This document shows positions 23,072-29,657 of a stretch of DNA of 35,494 bases, in pieces (within the stretch, counting starts at the first letter, position 1; each line of letters starts with the position of its first letter). Location: the IMG/VR virus record IMGVR_UViG_3300042876_000459, positions 1 to 35,494 of that record, one strand, 5' to 3'. Origin of the DNA: a virus. The translations under genes and the position numbers were made by a program. The notes under the pieces are model-generated. The model saw only the letters and a program-made list of their open reading frames with translations, searched no databases and had not been told where the DNA came from.

Positions 23072-23373
23072 GTATCCACCTTTATCGCTAGAATAGCTCG
23101 AAGCTGCTCGTCGGATAGTCTGCGCACGTTGCACCCTAGTGCTACGAGATGGCGACTTGCCTGTGCCATCAACTCGTCTCTGTCTAGTTGAGCCCGCAAG
23201 AACATCATGCGGCTCGAAGTGTGAGAGTATCGTTGCTGCCCAGTGTCCTTGTCGTACTGCATGCCGTGGTCTGTCGTTATCCAGCGCCGGCCCACCTTGA
23301 CGATGGTCCGTTGCGTTTGATTCCCGCTCCACGTGCACCTCGTCCAACATGTGTCGCCTACTTGCCAGGTCAT
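23068..23373 (-). CDS. Hypothetical phage protein with small beta-barrel N-terminus
   Basis: 101 residues from ATG 23373 (ATGA overlap). The first ~60 residues (WQVGDTCWTRCTWSGNQTQRTIVKVGRRWITTDHGMQYDKDTG) have the VGD..W......R.IVKVGR.W...D.G pattern of small SH3-like barrels common in phage early regions. A helical tail (ELMAQASRHLVALGCNVRRLSDEQLRAIL) follows. The function is not known to me. Confidence 0.55.
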   Translation of the reverse strand: MTWQVGDTCWTRCTWSGNQTQRTIVKVGRRWITTDHGMQYDKDTGQQRYSHTSSRMMFLRAQLDRDELMAQASRHLVALGCNVRRLSDEQLRAILAIKVDT

Positions 23374-23897
23374 TGCACCACCCAATCCTCCCCCGCGTAG
23401 GTCCAGAACTCCCCCACGTAGCTACAGAACTCGCCCGCGTGCATCGAGCGAACCCATTTGGGCCACTCGGGATGCTCGTCGAGCCGCTTGCAATGGGTCC
23501 TGCCGCCCTTGTCGAGCGCGAGAACACGAACGGCCTCGGCGGGCAGGCAATCGACGATAAAGGGGGAATGCGTCGAGCACACTACCTGCAACTGAGGATG
23601 TTCGTCCAAGGCGGCCCGCAAGTCGTCCATGAGCCTTCTTTGAGACTTAGGATGCAGGTTGCCTTCGATCCTGTCCGCGATAACCAAATCGGAGCACTCG
23701 CACATTTGCATGATGGCTTCCCGAGTCGGATCGCCGAACCGAGGCGTTCCTGGAAAGGCCAGTTGGATGCCATAAAGGATCGCCGTCTTGCCCGAGCCGT
23801 TCTCTCCAACGAAGCACGTGATTCGAGACTTGCAGTCAAGCTCCACGCGCATTTCAGGGAAGAATCCGACTCCTTTGATGTCAACGTGCTCTATCAT
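23370..23897 (-). CDS. Miniature AAA/ABC-type ATPase (OLD/SMC-like)
   Basis: 175 residues from ATG 23897 (ATGA overlap). Walker A is GENGSGKT (31-38). A degenerate Walker B (LVIADRIEGNLHP, 71-83) and the H-loop region VVCSTHSPFIVD (105-116) follow. Relatives of the AAA_21/OLD group are usually 300-600 residues, with a long helical insert and an ABC signature. Both are missing here, and the usual Glu after the Walker B Asp is Arg76. The C-terminus has a duplicated GEF..Y-type segment (GEFCSYVGEFWTYAGED). It may bind ATP without normal turnover. Confidence 0.75.
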   Translation of the reverse strand: MIEHVDIKGVGFFPEMRVELDCKSRITCFVGENGSGKTAILYGIQLAFPGTPRFGDPTREAIMQMCECSDLVIADRIEGNLHPKSQRRLMDDLRAALDEHPQLQVVCSTHSPFIVDCLPAEAVRVLALDKGGRTHCKRLDEHPEWPKWVRSMHAGEFCSYVGEFWTYAGEDWVVQ

Positions 23898-24118
23898 GGC
23901 TCCTCGTCCGGCAATGTTTGGATGGCTCGAATGGCGTCCGCGCCAGAAATTGGCTTTGTGAAGTCGCTTTTCGACAGGCGTCCCGACCAAACGACCAGCA
24001 GGTTGAATCCCCGCCAGGCAACGCGGCAGGCGTGCGGGCCCGAATGCCCTTCAGGCAACTCGCATTCGACACTGTAATAGGGCTCCTCTGTCATCTCGGC
24101 ACACGCGCGGCAATTCAT
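23894..24118 (-). CDS. Small zinc-binding protein
   Basis: 74 residues, coupled at both ends by ATGA overlaps. Cys/His residues are spaced CRAC, then CELPEGHSGPHAC (C, H, H, C), a pattern found in short phage zinc proteins. The second half (AWRGFNLLVVWSGRLSK) is strand-rich. The role is unknown; it precedes the mini-ATPase and follows a common phage hypothetical. Confidence 0.55.
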   Translation of the reverse strand: MNCRACAEMTEEPYYSVECELPEGHSGPHACRVAWRGFNLLVVWSGRLSKSDFTKPISGADAIRAIQTLPDEEP

Positions 24119-24609
24119 GGGCAGGCCTCCTCTTCGTCGTCCTTAGGCCGAAGCACGATGCGACTTTCGTCCGTAAAATACGCCACCGGCACGGCCTTTT
24201 CGATCCAGGCGTCCAGGAAGGTCTGCAACTCGGCGTAGTGCGCATAGGAGATTTGCTCCGACGCCTCCTCGAACCATCGTTCCCGAACGGCGTCCCACAA
24301 TTCCCTGGCGTTATCCTTGGACATTTCCTTTCTTTTCCGCGAAGCAAGTATCCACTCAAGCAGCCGCTTGGTCGTCTTGTCCCCGTCGAATTCCGTCTTT
24401 CCCCCAGCGAACTTGCTGGCGAAGTAATGCCAGCTCTCGTCCTTACCCAAAAAGAACTCGCGGAAGTCCTTGCAGGCATGCGCCGACCAGCGATAGCAGA
24501 ATGCCCCGAAGTCCGAGTCGGACATGAAGAAACCGTCCGACGTGAGCAGCACGACGGCCCAGTTGCTGTGGGTCTCGCCGTGTAGGTCGTATCGGTGGAT
24601 GGGGTTCAT
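24115..24609 (-). CDS. Conserved phage hypothetical protein
   Basis: 164 residues. The N-terminal pattern HRYDLHGETHSNWAVVLLTSDGFFMSDSDFGAFCYRW, then FREFFLGKDESWHYFASKFAGG, TEFDGDKTTKRLLEWI and a helical C-terminus, is that of a widespread but uncharacterised early phage protein. There are no catalytic or metal motifs, and the end is acidic (RPKDDEEEACP). Translation is coupled to both neighbours. Confidence 0.6.
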   Translation of the reverse strand: MNPIHRYDLHGETHSNWAVVLLTSDGFFMSDSDFGAFCYRWSAHACKDFREFFLGKDESWHYFASKFAGGKTEFDGDKTTKRLLEWILASRKRKEMSKDNARELWDAVRERWFEEASEQISYAHYAELQTFLDAWIEKAVPVAYFTDESRIVLRPKDDEEEACP

Positions 24610-25043
24610 AGCTTCAACTCCCCAGCGTTGATATGCTTACGGATGATGTCGCAGCACTGCTGTCTAGTGGCATAGGCGGCGGCATAGTCGGCGGCATAGG
24701 CGGCGGCATAGGCGGCATCGGCGGCGGCATAGGCGGCATCGGCGGCATCGGCGGCGGCAAGAACCTGAACCACATCCTCCTCTCCGCGCAGCCACGCCTC
24801 GGCTTCCTCTATCGCGAGACGAGGTCTATCATCACCCATAGGCACAAGGTGCAGCACCAGCCGCGCGCATTCGCATGCTATAACCACGCAAGCGCGCTGG
24901 CCTATGTCTGCCCGCTTTGCCAGCCACAGCATCCAGTCGGACCGCTCGCACTCAGCCCAGGCCTGTGCGCTGCTGCGGTCGCCGACCCATTCGATGGATT
25001 CGGAGCAGGCTTTTAGTTCGATCAGTCGTTCGCGGAATGTCAT
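24606..25043 (-). CDS. Phage 'putative immunity' protein with Ala-Asp-Tyr repeat tail
   Basis: 145 residues from ATG 25043 (ATGA overlap, GAGGGG upstream). TFRERLIELKACSESIEWVGDRSSAQAWAECERSDWMLWLAKRADIG and the ACECARLVLHLVPMGDDRPRLAIEEAEAWLRGE block fit a family usually labelled putative immunity protein, common in phages but untested. A ~30-residue run of Ala with regularly spaced Asp and Tyr (AADAADAAYAAADAAYAAAY) follows, then a helix with CCDIIRKHI. The repeat is encoded by GGC-rich DNA and probably forms one long helix. Confidence 0.65.
   Translation of the reverse strand: MTFRERLIELKACSESIEWVGDRSSAQAWAECERSDWMLWLAKRADIGQRACVVIACECARLVLHLVPMGDDRPRLAIEEAEAWLRGEEDVVQVLAAADAADAAYAAADAAYAAAYAADYAAAYATRQQCCDIIRKHINAGELKL
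24668..24759 (-). repeat. GCC-rich short tandem repeat inside the immunity-like gene
   Basis: About 90 bases built from GGCGGC, GGCATA and GGCATC blocks (plus strand) encode the Ala/Asp/Tyr tract. Spacing of the ATA/ATC blocks varies between 6 and 12 bases. This is the kind of array prone to length change by slippage, always in steps that keep the frame when multiples of three are lost or gained. Confidence 0.7.
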
Positions 25044-25201
25044 CTCACTACCCCTCGGCCCGAGCAGTACGAGCACATCCAGTGTTCCGGCCCGCCTCCA
25101 CTGCCACCGCACGCAGGACACTCCAACTCCTCCACTGGTTCGTCGTCTGGAGGAAGCTCGATGTCATGTCCAAAGTCATCATCTTCGTCATCGTCTTCCA
25201 T
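25040..25201 (-). CDS. Small DnaJ-zinc-finger-like protein
   Basis: 53 residues, 6 bases after the upstream stop and overlapping the next gene by ATGA. A very acidic N-terminus (EDDDEDDDF) leads to ECPACGGSGG and WMCSYCSGRG, two CxxCxGxG zinc-binding motifs as in DnaJ, but without a J domain. It could bind unfolded protein or nucleic acid. A protein with the same motif pair is encoded at 29969. Confidence 0.65.
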   Translation of the reverse strand: MEDDDEDDDFGHDIELPPDDEPVEELECPACGGSGGGPEHWMCSYCSGRGVVR

Positions 25202-25207
25202 GATGCC

Positions 25208-25993
25208 TCAGTACTTGTCAGGGTCGGGGCCACGGTCGTATTCTGGAGGTAGGTCGCCAACGTCCTTGTTGAGCTTGACTCGCTTGCCATCCTGCACTGG
25301 TGGCTTGACTTCTGCTGGCATCCCCACCGTATCGATAACATCGCCATCGTCTACAGTGAGGGCTCCATTTGTCAACATGGCATAGATCGCTGCAAACATT
25401 TTGCGCTCGGCTTTGCCCAGAATTGCGTCAACGCCCATGCCTGAGTTGACCCTCACCGCTATGCGTGTGTCCTCGCCAGTTTCCTTGTTGATGCCGCGCA
25501 CCAGCTCGCACGGCTTCCCGTTCAGCAACCAAGACGCGCGCATGCTTACTAGCGCTCCCTTGTCGCCGACCATCTGGGGGACTTGTGGGGTCAACGTCAG
25601 CCCGCTGAGTCCAGGCCAGTCATTGACCATCCGCTTGAGCGCGTTCTTGGCGAGATAGCATCGGCCTGAGATAATGTTGATCTCGTTGTTGATCGGGCTA
25701 GCACCCTTGATCATTCCTTCAATCATGCAGTTTCGCACCACATCGATCGGATAGCCGCCTTCCTTGTCCTTGTCCGTGACGAACCCTAGCGGGGAGCCCT
25801 GGAGCGGCATGAATATTCGCTCTACCAAAGCATCAGGCAGTGCACGCTTCATCGCCTCAATACCAGCCGCCAGTGACACAGCGCGCTTGAGTGCTGGCAG
25901 CCCTGCTATTGCTGAGGCGCTGCACTTCTGAATCGCGCTCTCGATAGTACTTGTTGCGTCATCAATTGCTTTTACCATCGCATCGCTTGCCAT
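25208..25993 (-). CDS. Putative single-strand DNA annealing protein (RecT/Erf-like)
   Basis: 261 residues. The central part (FMPLQGSPLGFVTDKDKEGGYPIDVVRNCMIEGMIKGASPINNEINIISGRCYLAKNALKRMV) has the RecT-like theme of helices choosing substrates followed by a strand-rich core. The segment DTRIAVRVNSGMGVDAILGKAERKMFAAIYAMLT ends the domain, then a flexible Pro/Asp/Lys-rich tail follows. Neighbour evidence is strong: the preceding gene, overlapping by one base (TAATG), is a Cas4-like nuclease. That pair recurs in phage recombination modules. I do not see a signature that proves the family. Confidence 0.55.
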   Translation of the reverse strand: MASDAMVKAIDDATSTIESAIQKCSASAIAGLPALKRAVSLAAGIEAMKRALPDALVERIFMPLQGSPLGFVTDKDKEGGYPIDVVRNCMIEGMIKGASPINNEINIISGRCYLAKNALKRMVNDWPGLSGLTLTPQVPQMVGDKGALVSMRASWLLNGKPCELVRGINKETGEDTRIAVRVNSGMGVDAILGKAERKMFAAIYAMLTNGALTVDDGDVIDTVGMPAEVKPPVQDGKRVKLNKDVGDLPPEYDRGPDPDKY

Positions 25994-27078
25994 TACACTG
26001 ACCTCTTTACTTGTAGCTTATGACTGATTGTCGTTTCGATTGCCCCCGCAGCCTCAAGCGCCTCGACGAACGCTTTTGCTTGCGAGGCCTTTGCTCCGCG
26101 AGGAGCACTGTCTGCAACGTGGCACTTTGCCTTGGTCAAGGAAACGGATAGGACATCGGCTAGAGCTTCGTACTTGAAACCGAAGCCTTCCAGTACTGGC
26201 AATGCCTTCATCGCCAGGACTTGCTTGCGCTCCACTGACTCAAGGACTATTTTCGCGTCGTCTGCCTGGATTGCCCCACGCGCAACTACGCGAGCCTTGA
26301 TGGCGTCCTGCACGGCTTCCGCCATGCGTCCTACTCGACGAGCTTGCTCTAGCAGGTCTACGATTTGCTTCGGTGTCATGGCGTCCAAAGCAGCCTGGTC
26401 TGGTGTCGTGCCAATGATGCCAGCGATGTCCCTGCGAGCGAGCGCGTTGGCAGCTGGGCACTCATGAGAGCGAGGGCAGTATTCGCACTGTGGCCCGGGA
26501 TGGTAGGAGCCGTCGTGGTCTATGACTCGTTGAATGATAGACTGCTCCCACGCAACCATCTGGTCGCGCGACATCGTGTATCGTTCAACCTCTCCAGTGC
26601 GCACCCATGCGATGGTTGCTACTGCGCGGTCCACCGTGCTATTGTTGCTGAGTGCAAGCCAGCAGTACCCAAGCATCTGCTGCTTGTAGCTTGGGTCCTT
26701 GCGGCTAGTCTTCCAGTCTAGAATGTTTGCGTCGCCGTTCAGCGAAATAACATCGACGTGGCCCGTCAGCGCATACTCGCCCCCAAGAAAACAGCCCATC
26801 TCTTGCTCTGCAATTGCGTCGGGATAGCCATCCTTGAGTTTAGCCCACATCTTCGCGCCTTGAGCCACGAGCACGCGCAGTTCCGTGAGGTCGGCACCGA
26901 AGTATGTGGAAGCATTCTGCACTAGCGAAAACGGGTCCTCTCCCTCAACCATTCTAGCGAACACCCAATGAGCAGCCGTGCCCATAGCGGCTGCAGTCTC
27001 ATCGCCTCGTACTGGCACGACAGGAGGCACTGAAGCCATTGGGCAGGACCACAGCAGGTCAAGTTTAGATGCTCTCAT
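25993..27078 (-). CDS. PD-(D/E)XK nuclease with Fe-S cluster (Cas4/RecB-like, DUF2800-type)
   Basis: 361 residues. His37 in GTAAHWVFARM, Asp109 in LTGHVDVIS and Asp121-Trp-Lys123 in ILDWKTSRKD form the RecB-type nuclease core. YKQQMLGYCWLA is the QhxxY-like motif region. Cys12 (LWSCPM) with Cys198, Cys201 and Cys207 (CEYCPRSHEC) are placed to hold a 4Fe-4S cluster. A C-terminal helical region (about 215-361) is extra. It is likely an exonuclease producing single strands for the annealing protein encoded next. Confidence 0.8.
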   Translation of the reverse strand: MRASKLDLLWSCPMASVPPVVPVRGDETAAAMGTAAHWVFARMVEGEDPFSLVQNASTYFGADLTELRVLVAQGAKMWAKLKDGYPDAIAEQEMGCFLGGEYALTGHVDVISLNGDANILDWKTSRKDPSYKQQMLGYCWLALSNNSTVDRAVATIAWVRTGEVERYTMSRDQMVAWEQSIIQRVIDHDGSYHPGPQCEYCPRSHECPAANALARRDIAGIIGTTPDQAALDAMTPKQIVDLLEQARRVGRMAEAVQDAIKARVVARGAIQADDAKIVLESVERKQVLAMKALPVLEGFGFKYEALADVLSVSLTKAKCHVADSAPRGAKASQAKAFVEALEAAGAIETTISHKLQVKRSV

Positions 27079-27308
27079 GCTACGCCCACCGGGCTGTAGC
27101 TGGGCCTTGTTGCCGATCGCTCAGCACGCAGCGCATCGATGCACGATAGCGCGCAGGCAGGGCAGAAGTGTCTTGCGGCGCCTGTGTGCAGCGGCACGAG
27201 CACCCAAGCCATCGACCGCAGAGCGGCCTGCGTGTCTGTTGGGAGGCCTTCGACGATAGCCTCCTCCTCGCATAGCGAGCATCGGACTCTCATGAAGTAG
27301 TCGATCAT
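27075..27308 (-). CDS. Small zinc-binding protein
   Basis: 77 residues; AAGGATAGATGTC places a ribosome binding site eight bases before ATG 27308 (M6 at 27293 is an alternative). Cys pairs CSLC (~10-13) and CPACALSC (~49-56) with a His before the second pair resemble a zinc ribbon. A Ser/Pro-rich tail ends it. Overlaps the nuclease start by ATGA. Role unknown. Confidence 0.55.
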   Translation of the reverse strand: MIDYFMRVRCSLCEEEAIVEGLPTDTQAALRSMAWVLVPLHTGAARHFCPACALSCIDALRAERSATRPSYSPVGVA

Positions 27309-27313
27309 GACAT

Positions 27314-27442
27314 CTATCCTTTATAGTGCTTGCAGTGCACTTTCAGAAATAGCCCCAACGACACCATCAGCACCCATGGGTCCACACGCCATGAGCACCA
27401 TTGGTGGACTGCCCCGCATGGACAACGGAGGCTTGGCACCAT
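27314..27442 (-). CDS. 42-residue Cys/Trp-rich micro-protein
   Basis: Frame ATG 27442 to TAG 27314. The peptide opens MVPSLRCPCGAVHQWCSWRV, then has a hydrophobic stretch (WVLMVSLGLFL) and CKHY near the end. The end contains the ribosome binding site of the next gene, 5 bases downstream, typical of this operon. Another ATG at 27447 overlaps the upstream stop as ATGA but gives a 26-residue frame ending early. Tentative: could be a zinc-binding or membrane peptide. Confidence 0.4.
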   Translation of the reverse strand: MVPSLRCPCGAVHQWCSWRVDPWVLMVSLGLFLKVHCKHYKG

Positions 27443-27443
27443 C

Positions 27444-27617
27444 TCATGGGCAAGCATTATCGTCCTGCCCCCCAATTTCTGCGATGTCAAGCAACTGCCT
27501 TAGCCGCTCCTCGTCGCAGGACATGAACGCAGCATCAACAGCCGTGTCCCATGCCTCCAGCATCTGCTTCTCGAGCGACATCGGATTCGACTTGTCGATA
27601 ACACCTTTTATAAGCAT
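27444..27617 (-). CDS. Small acidic hypothetical protein
   Basis: 57 residues from ATG 27617 with AGGAGTCATCCG upstream. Helical: EKQMLEAWDTAVDAAF, then DEERLRQLLDIAEIGGQDDN. It overlaps the end of the DUF1874-like gene by 10 bases. A longer in-frame version upstream has no support, since it runs antisense-like through the neighbour in another frame. Function unknown. Confidence 0.55.
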   Translation of the reverse strand: MLIKGVIDKSNPMSLEKQMLEAWDTAVDAAFMSCDEERLRQLLDIAEIGGQDDNACP

Positions 27618-27940
27618 CGGATGACTCCTATTTCGCAATGTTCTAGGATGAAGTTTGGGCCAAGCGTGCCCTTGGTTTCCGGCGTAAGTCGCGGCGTTCC
27701 CGGTGGAAACGCCAGACGAAACACCAACGCCTCGTCGCCTGGACGCATGGCAGCCTGGATTCGATTCTGTGGCACGTGAATGCCGTACAAATCCGACATC
27801 GCTTCGGCGGTTTCGGCGTAGCCTACCGTGGATGTGAACGGCCCCGCTCGCAACCACTCAGCCGCTTGTGCGTGAGTAAGTGGCTCGTATTGAAACAAGC
27901 CGAACGAGGTCAAAACTGCGCTGTTTAGTATGTACCGCAT
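27608..27940 (-). CDS. DUF1874 (STIV B116/AcrIII-1-like) protein
   Basis: 110 residues, strong ribosome binding site GGAGAATAGAAA. MRYILNSAVLTSFGLFQYEPLT, then STVGYAETAEAMSDLYGIHVPQNR and MRPGDEALVFRLAF follow the DUF1874/YddF-B116 pattern (ILNSAF... G-H-x-x-T-A... V..NR....GD.ALV..L..R). Family member SIRV1 gp29 is the AcrIII-1 ring nuclease that degrades cyclic tetra-adenylate and blocks type III CRISPR. Its catalytic His lies in G-H-x-S/A-T; here that position is Tyr41 (GYAET), and the acidic residue two or three after the conserved Arg is missing. It may bind but not cut, or have another role. Confidence 0.72.
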   Translation of the reverse strand: MRYILNSAVLTSFGLFQYEPLTHAQAAEWLRAGPFTSTVGYAETAEAMSDLYGIHVPQNRIQAAMRPGDEALVFRLAFPPGTPRLTPETKGTLGPNFILEHCEIGVIRCL

Positions 27941-28080
27941 TTTCTATTCTCCTTCGACGCCAATCGAGCGCACCGCCACGCGGCACGCATACTTCGCCAC
28001 AGTCGCGACCAGAATCCAGTCGCGCCGCGCACATAGGCGCATTCATGCATCATTATTTCTGCTGGAACATTGTGTTTCAT
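27925..28080 (-). CDS. 51-residue basic micro-protein
   Basis: Frame from ATG 28080 (AAGGTGG upstream, ATGA overlap) to TAA 27925. Arg/Trp-rich C-terminal half (FWSRLWRSMRAAWRCARLASKENRK), helical and strongly basic, with two or three cysteines. It overlaps the DUF1874-like start by 16 bases and contains that gene's ribosome binding site. It could bind nucleic acid or membrane; no family recognised. Confidence 0.5.
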   Translation of the reverse strand: MKHNVPAEIMMHECAYVRGATGFWSRLWRSMRAAWRCARLASKENRKCGTY

Positions 28081-28727
28081 TGAGCCACCTTCGCGGACAA
28101 TTTGCCCGCCAATTTGATTGCAGCGTCGAGTCGCGGGCACGAAAGCCCGCGCAAGTCTACGTCTGCGCCAATTCGCCGAAGCTCGCGATTCAGCGACCGG
28201 AAGCCATCGACCGGCCGCATGTAGCGCATTAGCGGCGCTAGCTCGCGCGCGACGGCAACGGCGGCCTGCTCTCGCGCCCAGCGGCCGATATCGTCGCCGT
28301 GCTCGGCGCGGATCGCGCGAATAGCGGCGTGGATCTGAGCCGCTTCGATTCGCGAACACAAGTGCTCGTTTTGGAGCCGATCTAGGCTCCAGCCCTCGGC
28401 GATGGCTCGAGTCCTCGGCGTGGCCGGGACGAGCCAATACAGATCGTCCCGCTCCCGAAGTTCCCATCCCTGGAAGCGGGCGATTTTTGCCGCCAATCGC
28501 GGCATATACTCGGCTGCACACAGCCGGCCTCCGCGATAGGCACGGATCTCCGCGCGCAGTTCGCCGAGTTTGCGCGCCTTGTGGTAGAGCGGCAGCCCGG
28601 TTCCGTCGGCGGGCGTGCGAAGCCATTGGCGCCACTCTCCGAGTGTCGTGCCGCGGAAGCCATCGGTGAGCCGAGGGTCTTCGGCGACGGCCAGCCGCAG
28701 GCGTGCGGTGCGATCCGCGCGCCTCAT
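28077..28727 (-). CDS. Hypothetical GC-rich early protein
   Basis: 216 residues from ATG 28727 (ATGA overlap). Arg/Ala-rich, mainly helical: a LGEWRQWLRTP region, a KARKLGELRAEIRAYRGG helix, the compact block FQGWELRERDDLYWLVP and a long helical C-terminus (IEAAQIHAAIRAIRAEHGDD). GC content is well above most of the window (68% in the sampled 28201-28260). No motif assigned. It is joined to the PcfJ-like gene and may work with it. Confidence 0.5.
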   Translation of the reverse strand: MRRADRTARLRLAVAEDPRLTDGFRGTTLGEWRQWLRTPADGTGLPLYHKARKLGELRAEIRAYRGGRLCAAEYMPRLAAKIARFQGWELRERDDLYWLVPATPRTRAIAEGWSLDRLQNEHLCSRIEAAQIHAAIRAIRAEHGDDIGRWAREQAAVAVARELAPLMRYMRPVDGFRSLNRELRRIGADVDLRGLSCPRLDAAIKLAGKLSAKVAQ

Positions 28728-29569
28728 AGCCGACCCCATCGGTCCCCGATCTCGGGGCGCTTGTTGGCGCGCAGGAATGCGCGCAGCCATTTCGCACAAA
28801 CTTGGGGCGGCTGTTTGTCGCCGGCCCCGAAGAATTGAGCCACCGACCCGTCAGGGCGTAGCTCGATCGTTGCTCTGGCCCCTCGGATATCGAGGGCCAG
28901 AATACTCGACTGGCCGCGCTCCACTGCGGAGGCATAGCCTCCGACGCAGTGACCCATCTCGCTGCCCTCTCGGACGAGGTCCGCCGGGGTGAGCAGCCAG
29001 CTGGCGGCGCTGCACGCGCGCCCCTGGAGCAGACGCCAGCTCGGAGCTGGTGCCAAAATCCGTTGATCCCGGCTCTCACGCTCCAACCAGGCCGCTCCGA
29101 ACCGCTGGGCGGCGGCCTCGAAAGCCGCGCTCACGCCCGTGCGGGGGCCTCTGACGAGGTCGCAGTCCTGGACCTCGTCGAGTTTGTCCGCCCAACGGGC
29201 GCGGACGATCTGCCCGGCCGGGCCGGGGTATGTCCGCTCGCGGCGCAGCGCTTCGCCCTCGATGGGGTCAGCGCTGACGCGAATAGCCCAGCGGGCCAGG
29301 ACCCACGAGCGCATGACTGGCACTCCTGCGCGGCAGCAAAGCCAGCGCAGCGGCGACTCGGCCGGAGCCTCCGTCAGCCACGCATGCGCCTCGGCACGCG
29401 TGAAATCGGCGGACGAGTCCGCCATCTTTGCGACCTCACGAGGTGCTTTGCCCCGTCGGATCGCTTTAGCCTGTTCCAGCGAACAGGCCGGGAACTCCGG
29501 AGCCAGCCAATCGGCCAGCGTCGGATCCGGTGCGCGCCCCCTGCGCGCTTGAACTTTCATTTGGCTCAT
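28724..29569 (-). CDS. PcfJ-like protein, first gene of the leftward operon
   Basis: 281 residues. The C-terminal domain, about 165-265, has LVREGSEMGHCVGGYASAVERGQSSIL and ATIELRPDGSVAQFFGAGDKQPP, the hallmark of the PcfJ family (L..EG..M.HCVG.Y). The family was named from enterococcal plasmid pCF10 and occurs in phages and plasmids; its biochemical role is unsettled. The N-terminal half is helical. The ATG at 29569 follows a promoter -10 box by 8 bases and has no ribosome binding site. Confidence 0.75.
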   Translation of the reverse strand: MSQMKVQARRGRAPDPTLADWLAPEFPACSLEQAKAIRRGKAPREVAKMADSSADFTRAEAHAWLTEAPAESPLRWLCCRAGVPVMRSWVLARWAIRVSADPIEGEALRRERTYPGPAGQIVRARWADKLDEVQDCDLVRGPRTGVSAAFEAAAQRFGAAWLERESRDQRILAPAPSWRLLQGRACSAASWLLTPADLVREGSEMGHCVGGYASAVERGQSSILALDIRGARATIELRPDGSVAQFFGAGDKQPPQVCAKWLRAFLRANKRPEIGDRWGRL

Positions 29570-29577
29570 GACTTATG

Positions 29578-29605
29578 ATGATAGCACCTATTGTGATGGC
29601 GTCAA
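29578..29605 (-). promoter_or_regulatory. Leftward early promoter
   Basis: Minus strand: -35 TTGACG (29605-29600), 16-base spacer, -10 TATCAT (29583-29578). The start codon of the PcfJ-like gene is 8 bases further on, with no Shine-Dalgarno, so the mRNA is predicted to be leaderless or nearly so. Confidence 0.6.
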
Positions 29606-29610
29606 CCTTT

Positions 29611-29623
29611 CTTTTCAGAAAAG
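29611..29623. promoter_or_regulatory. Palindromic operator candidate between divergent early promoters
   Basis: CTTTTC-A-GAAAAG is a perfect 6+6 inverted repeat centred on 29617, exactly midway between the two -35 boxes (29605 and 29629). The adjacent Cro/XRE-type gene product is the obvious candidate ligand. Confidence 0.55.
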
Positions 29624-29628
29624 CGCGC

Positions 29629-29657
29629 TTGACATATGCGCTGGCAATTAGTACTAT
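29629..29657 (+). promoter_or_regulatory. Rightward early promoter
   Basis: TTGACA (29629-29634, perfect -35), 17-base spacer, TACTAT (29652-29657). ATG 29665 begins 7 bases after the -10 box with no ribosome binding site. The best promoter match in the window. Confidence 0.8.

Noticed and set aside
24668-24759. CRISPR or non-coding GGC repeat array
   Set aside because: The array is fully explained as an Ala/Asp/Tyr coding tract of a minus-strand gene; spacing is irregular and there are no spacers.
27618-27857. Upstream extension of the 57-residue gene to 137 residues
   Set aside because: It would run through the DUF1874-like gene in another frame with no ribosome binding site; the internal ATG at 27617 has a strong one.
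28081-29079. 384-residue minus-strand frame overlapping the PcfJ-like gene and its neighbour
   Set aside because: Arg/Ser/Pro-rich composition typical of an out-of-frame GC-rich shadow; only its last 51 codons (27925-28080) have a start with a ribosome binding site and coupling.
28118-29578. Plus-strand open frames across the GC-rich island
   Set aside because: Antisense to the PcfJ-like and coupled genes, which have recognisable motifs and ATGA junctions; high GC naturally leaves antisense frames open.
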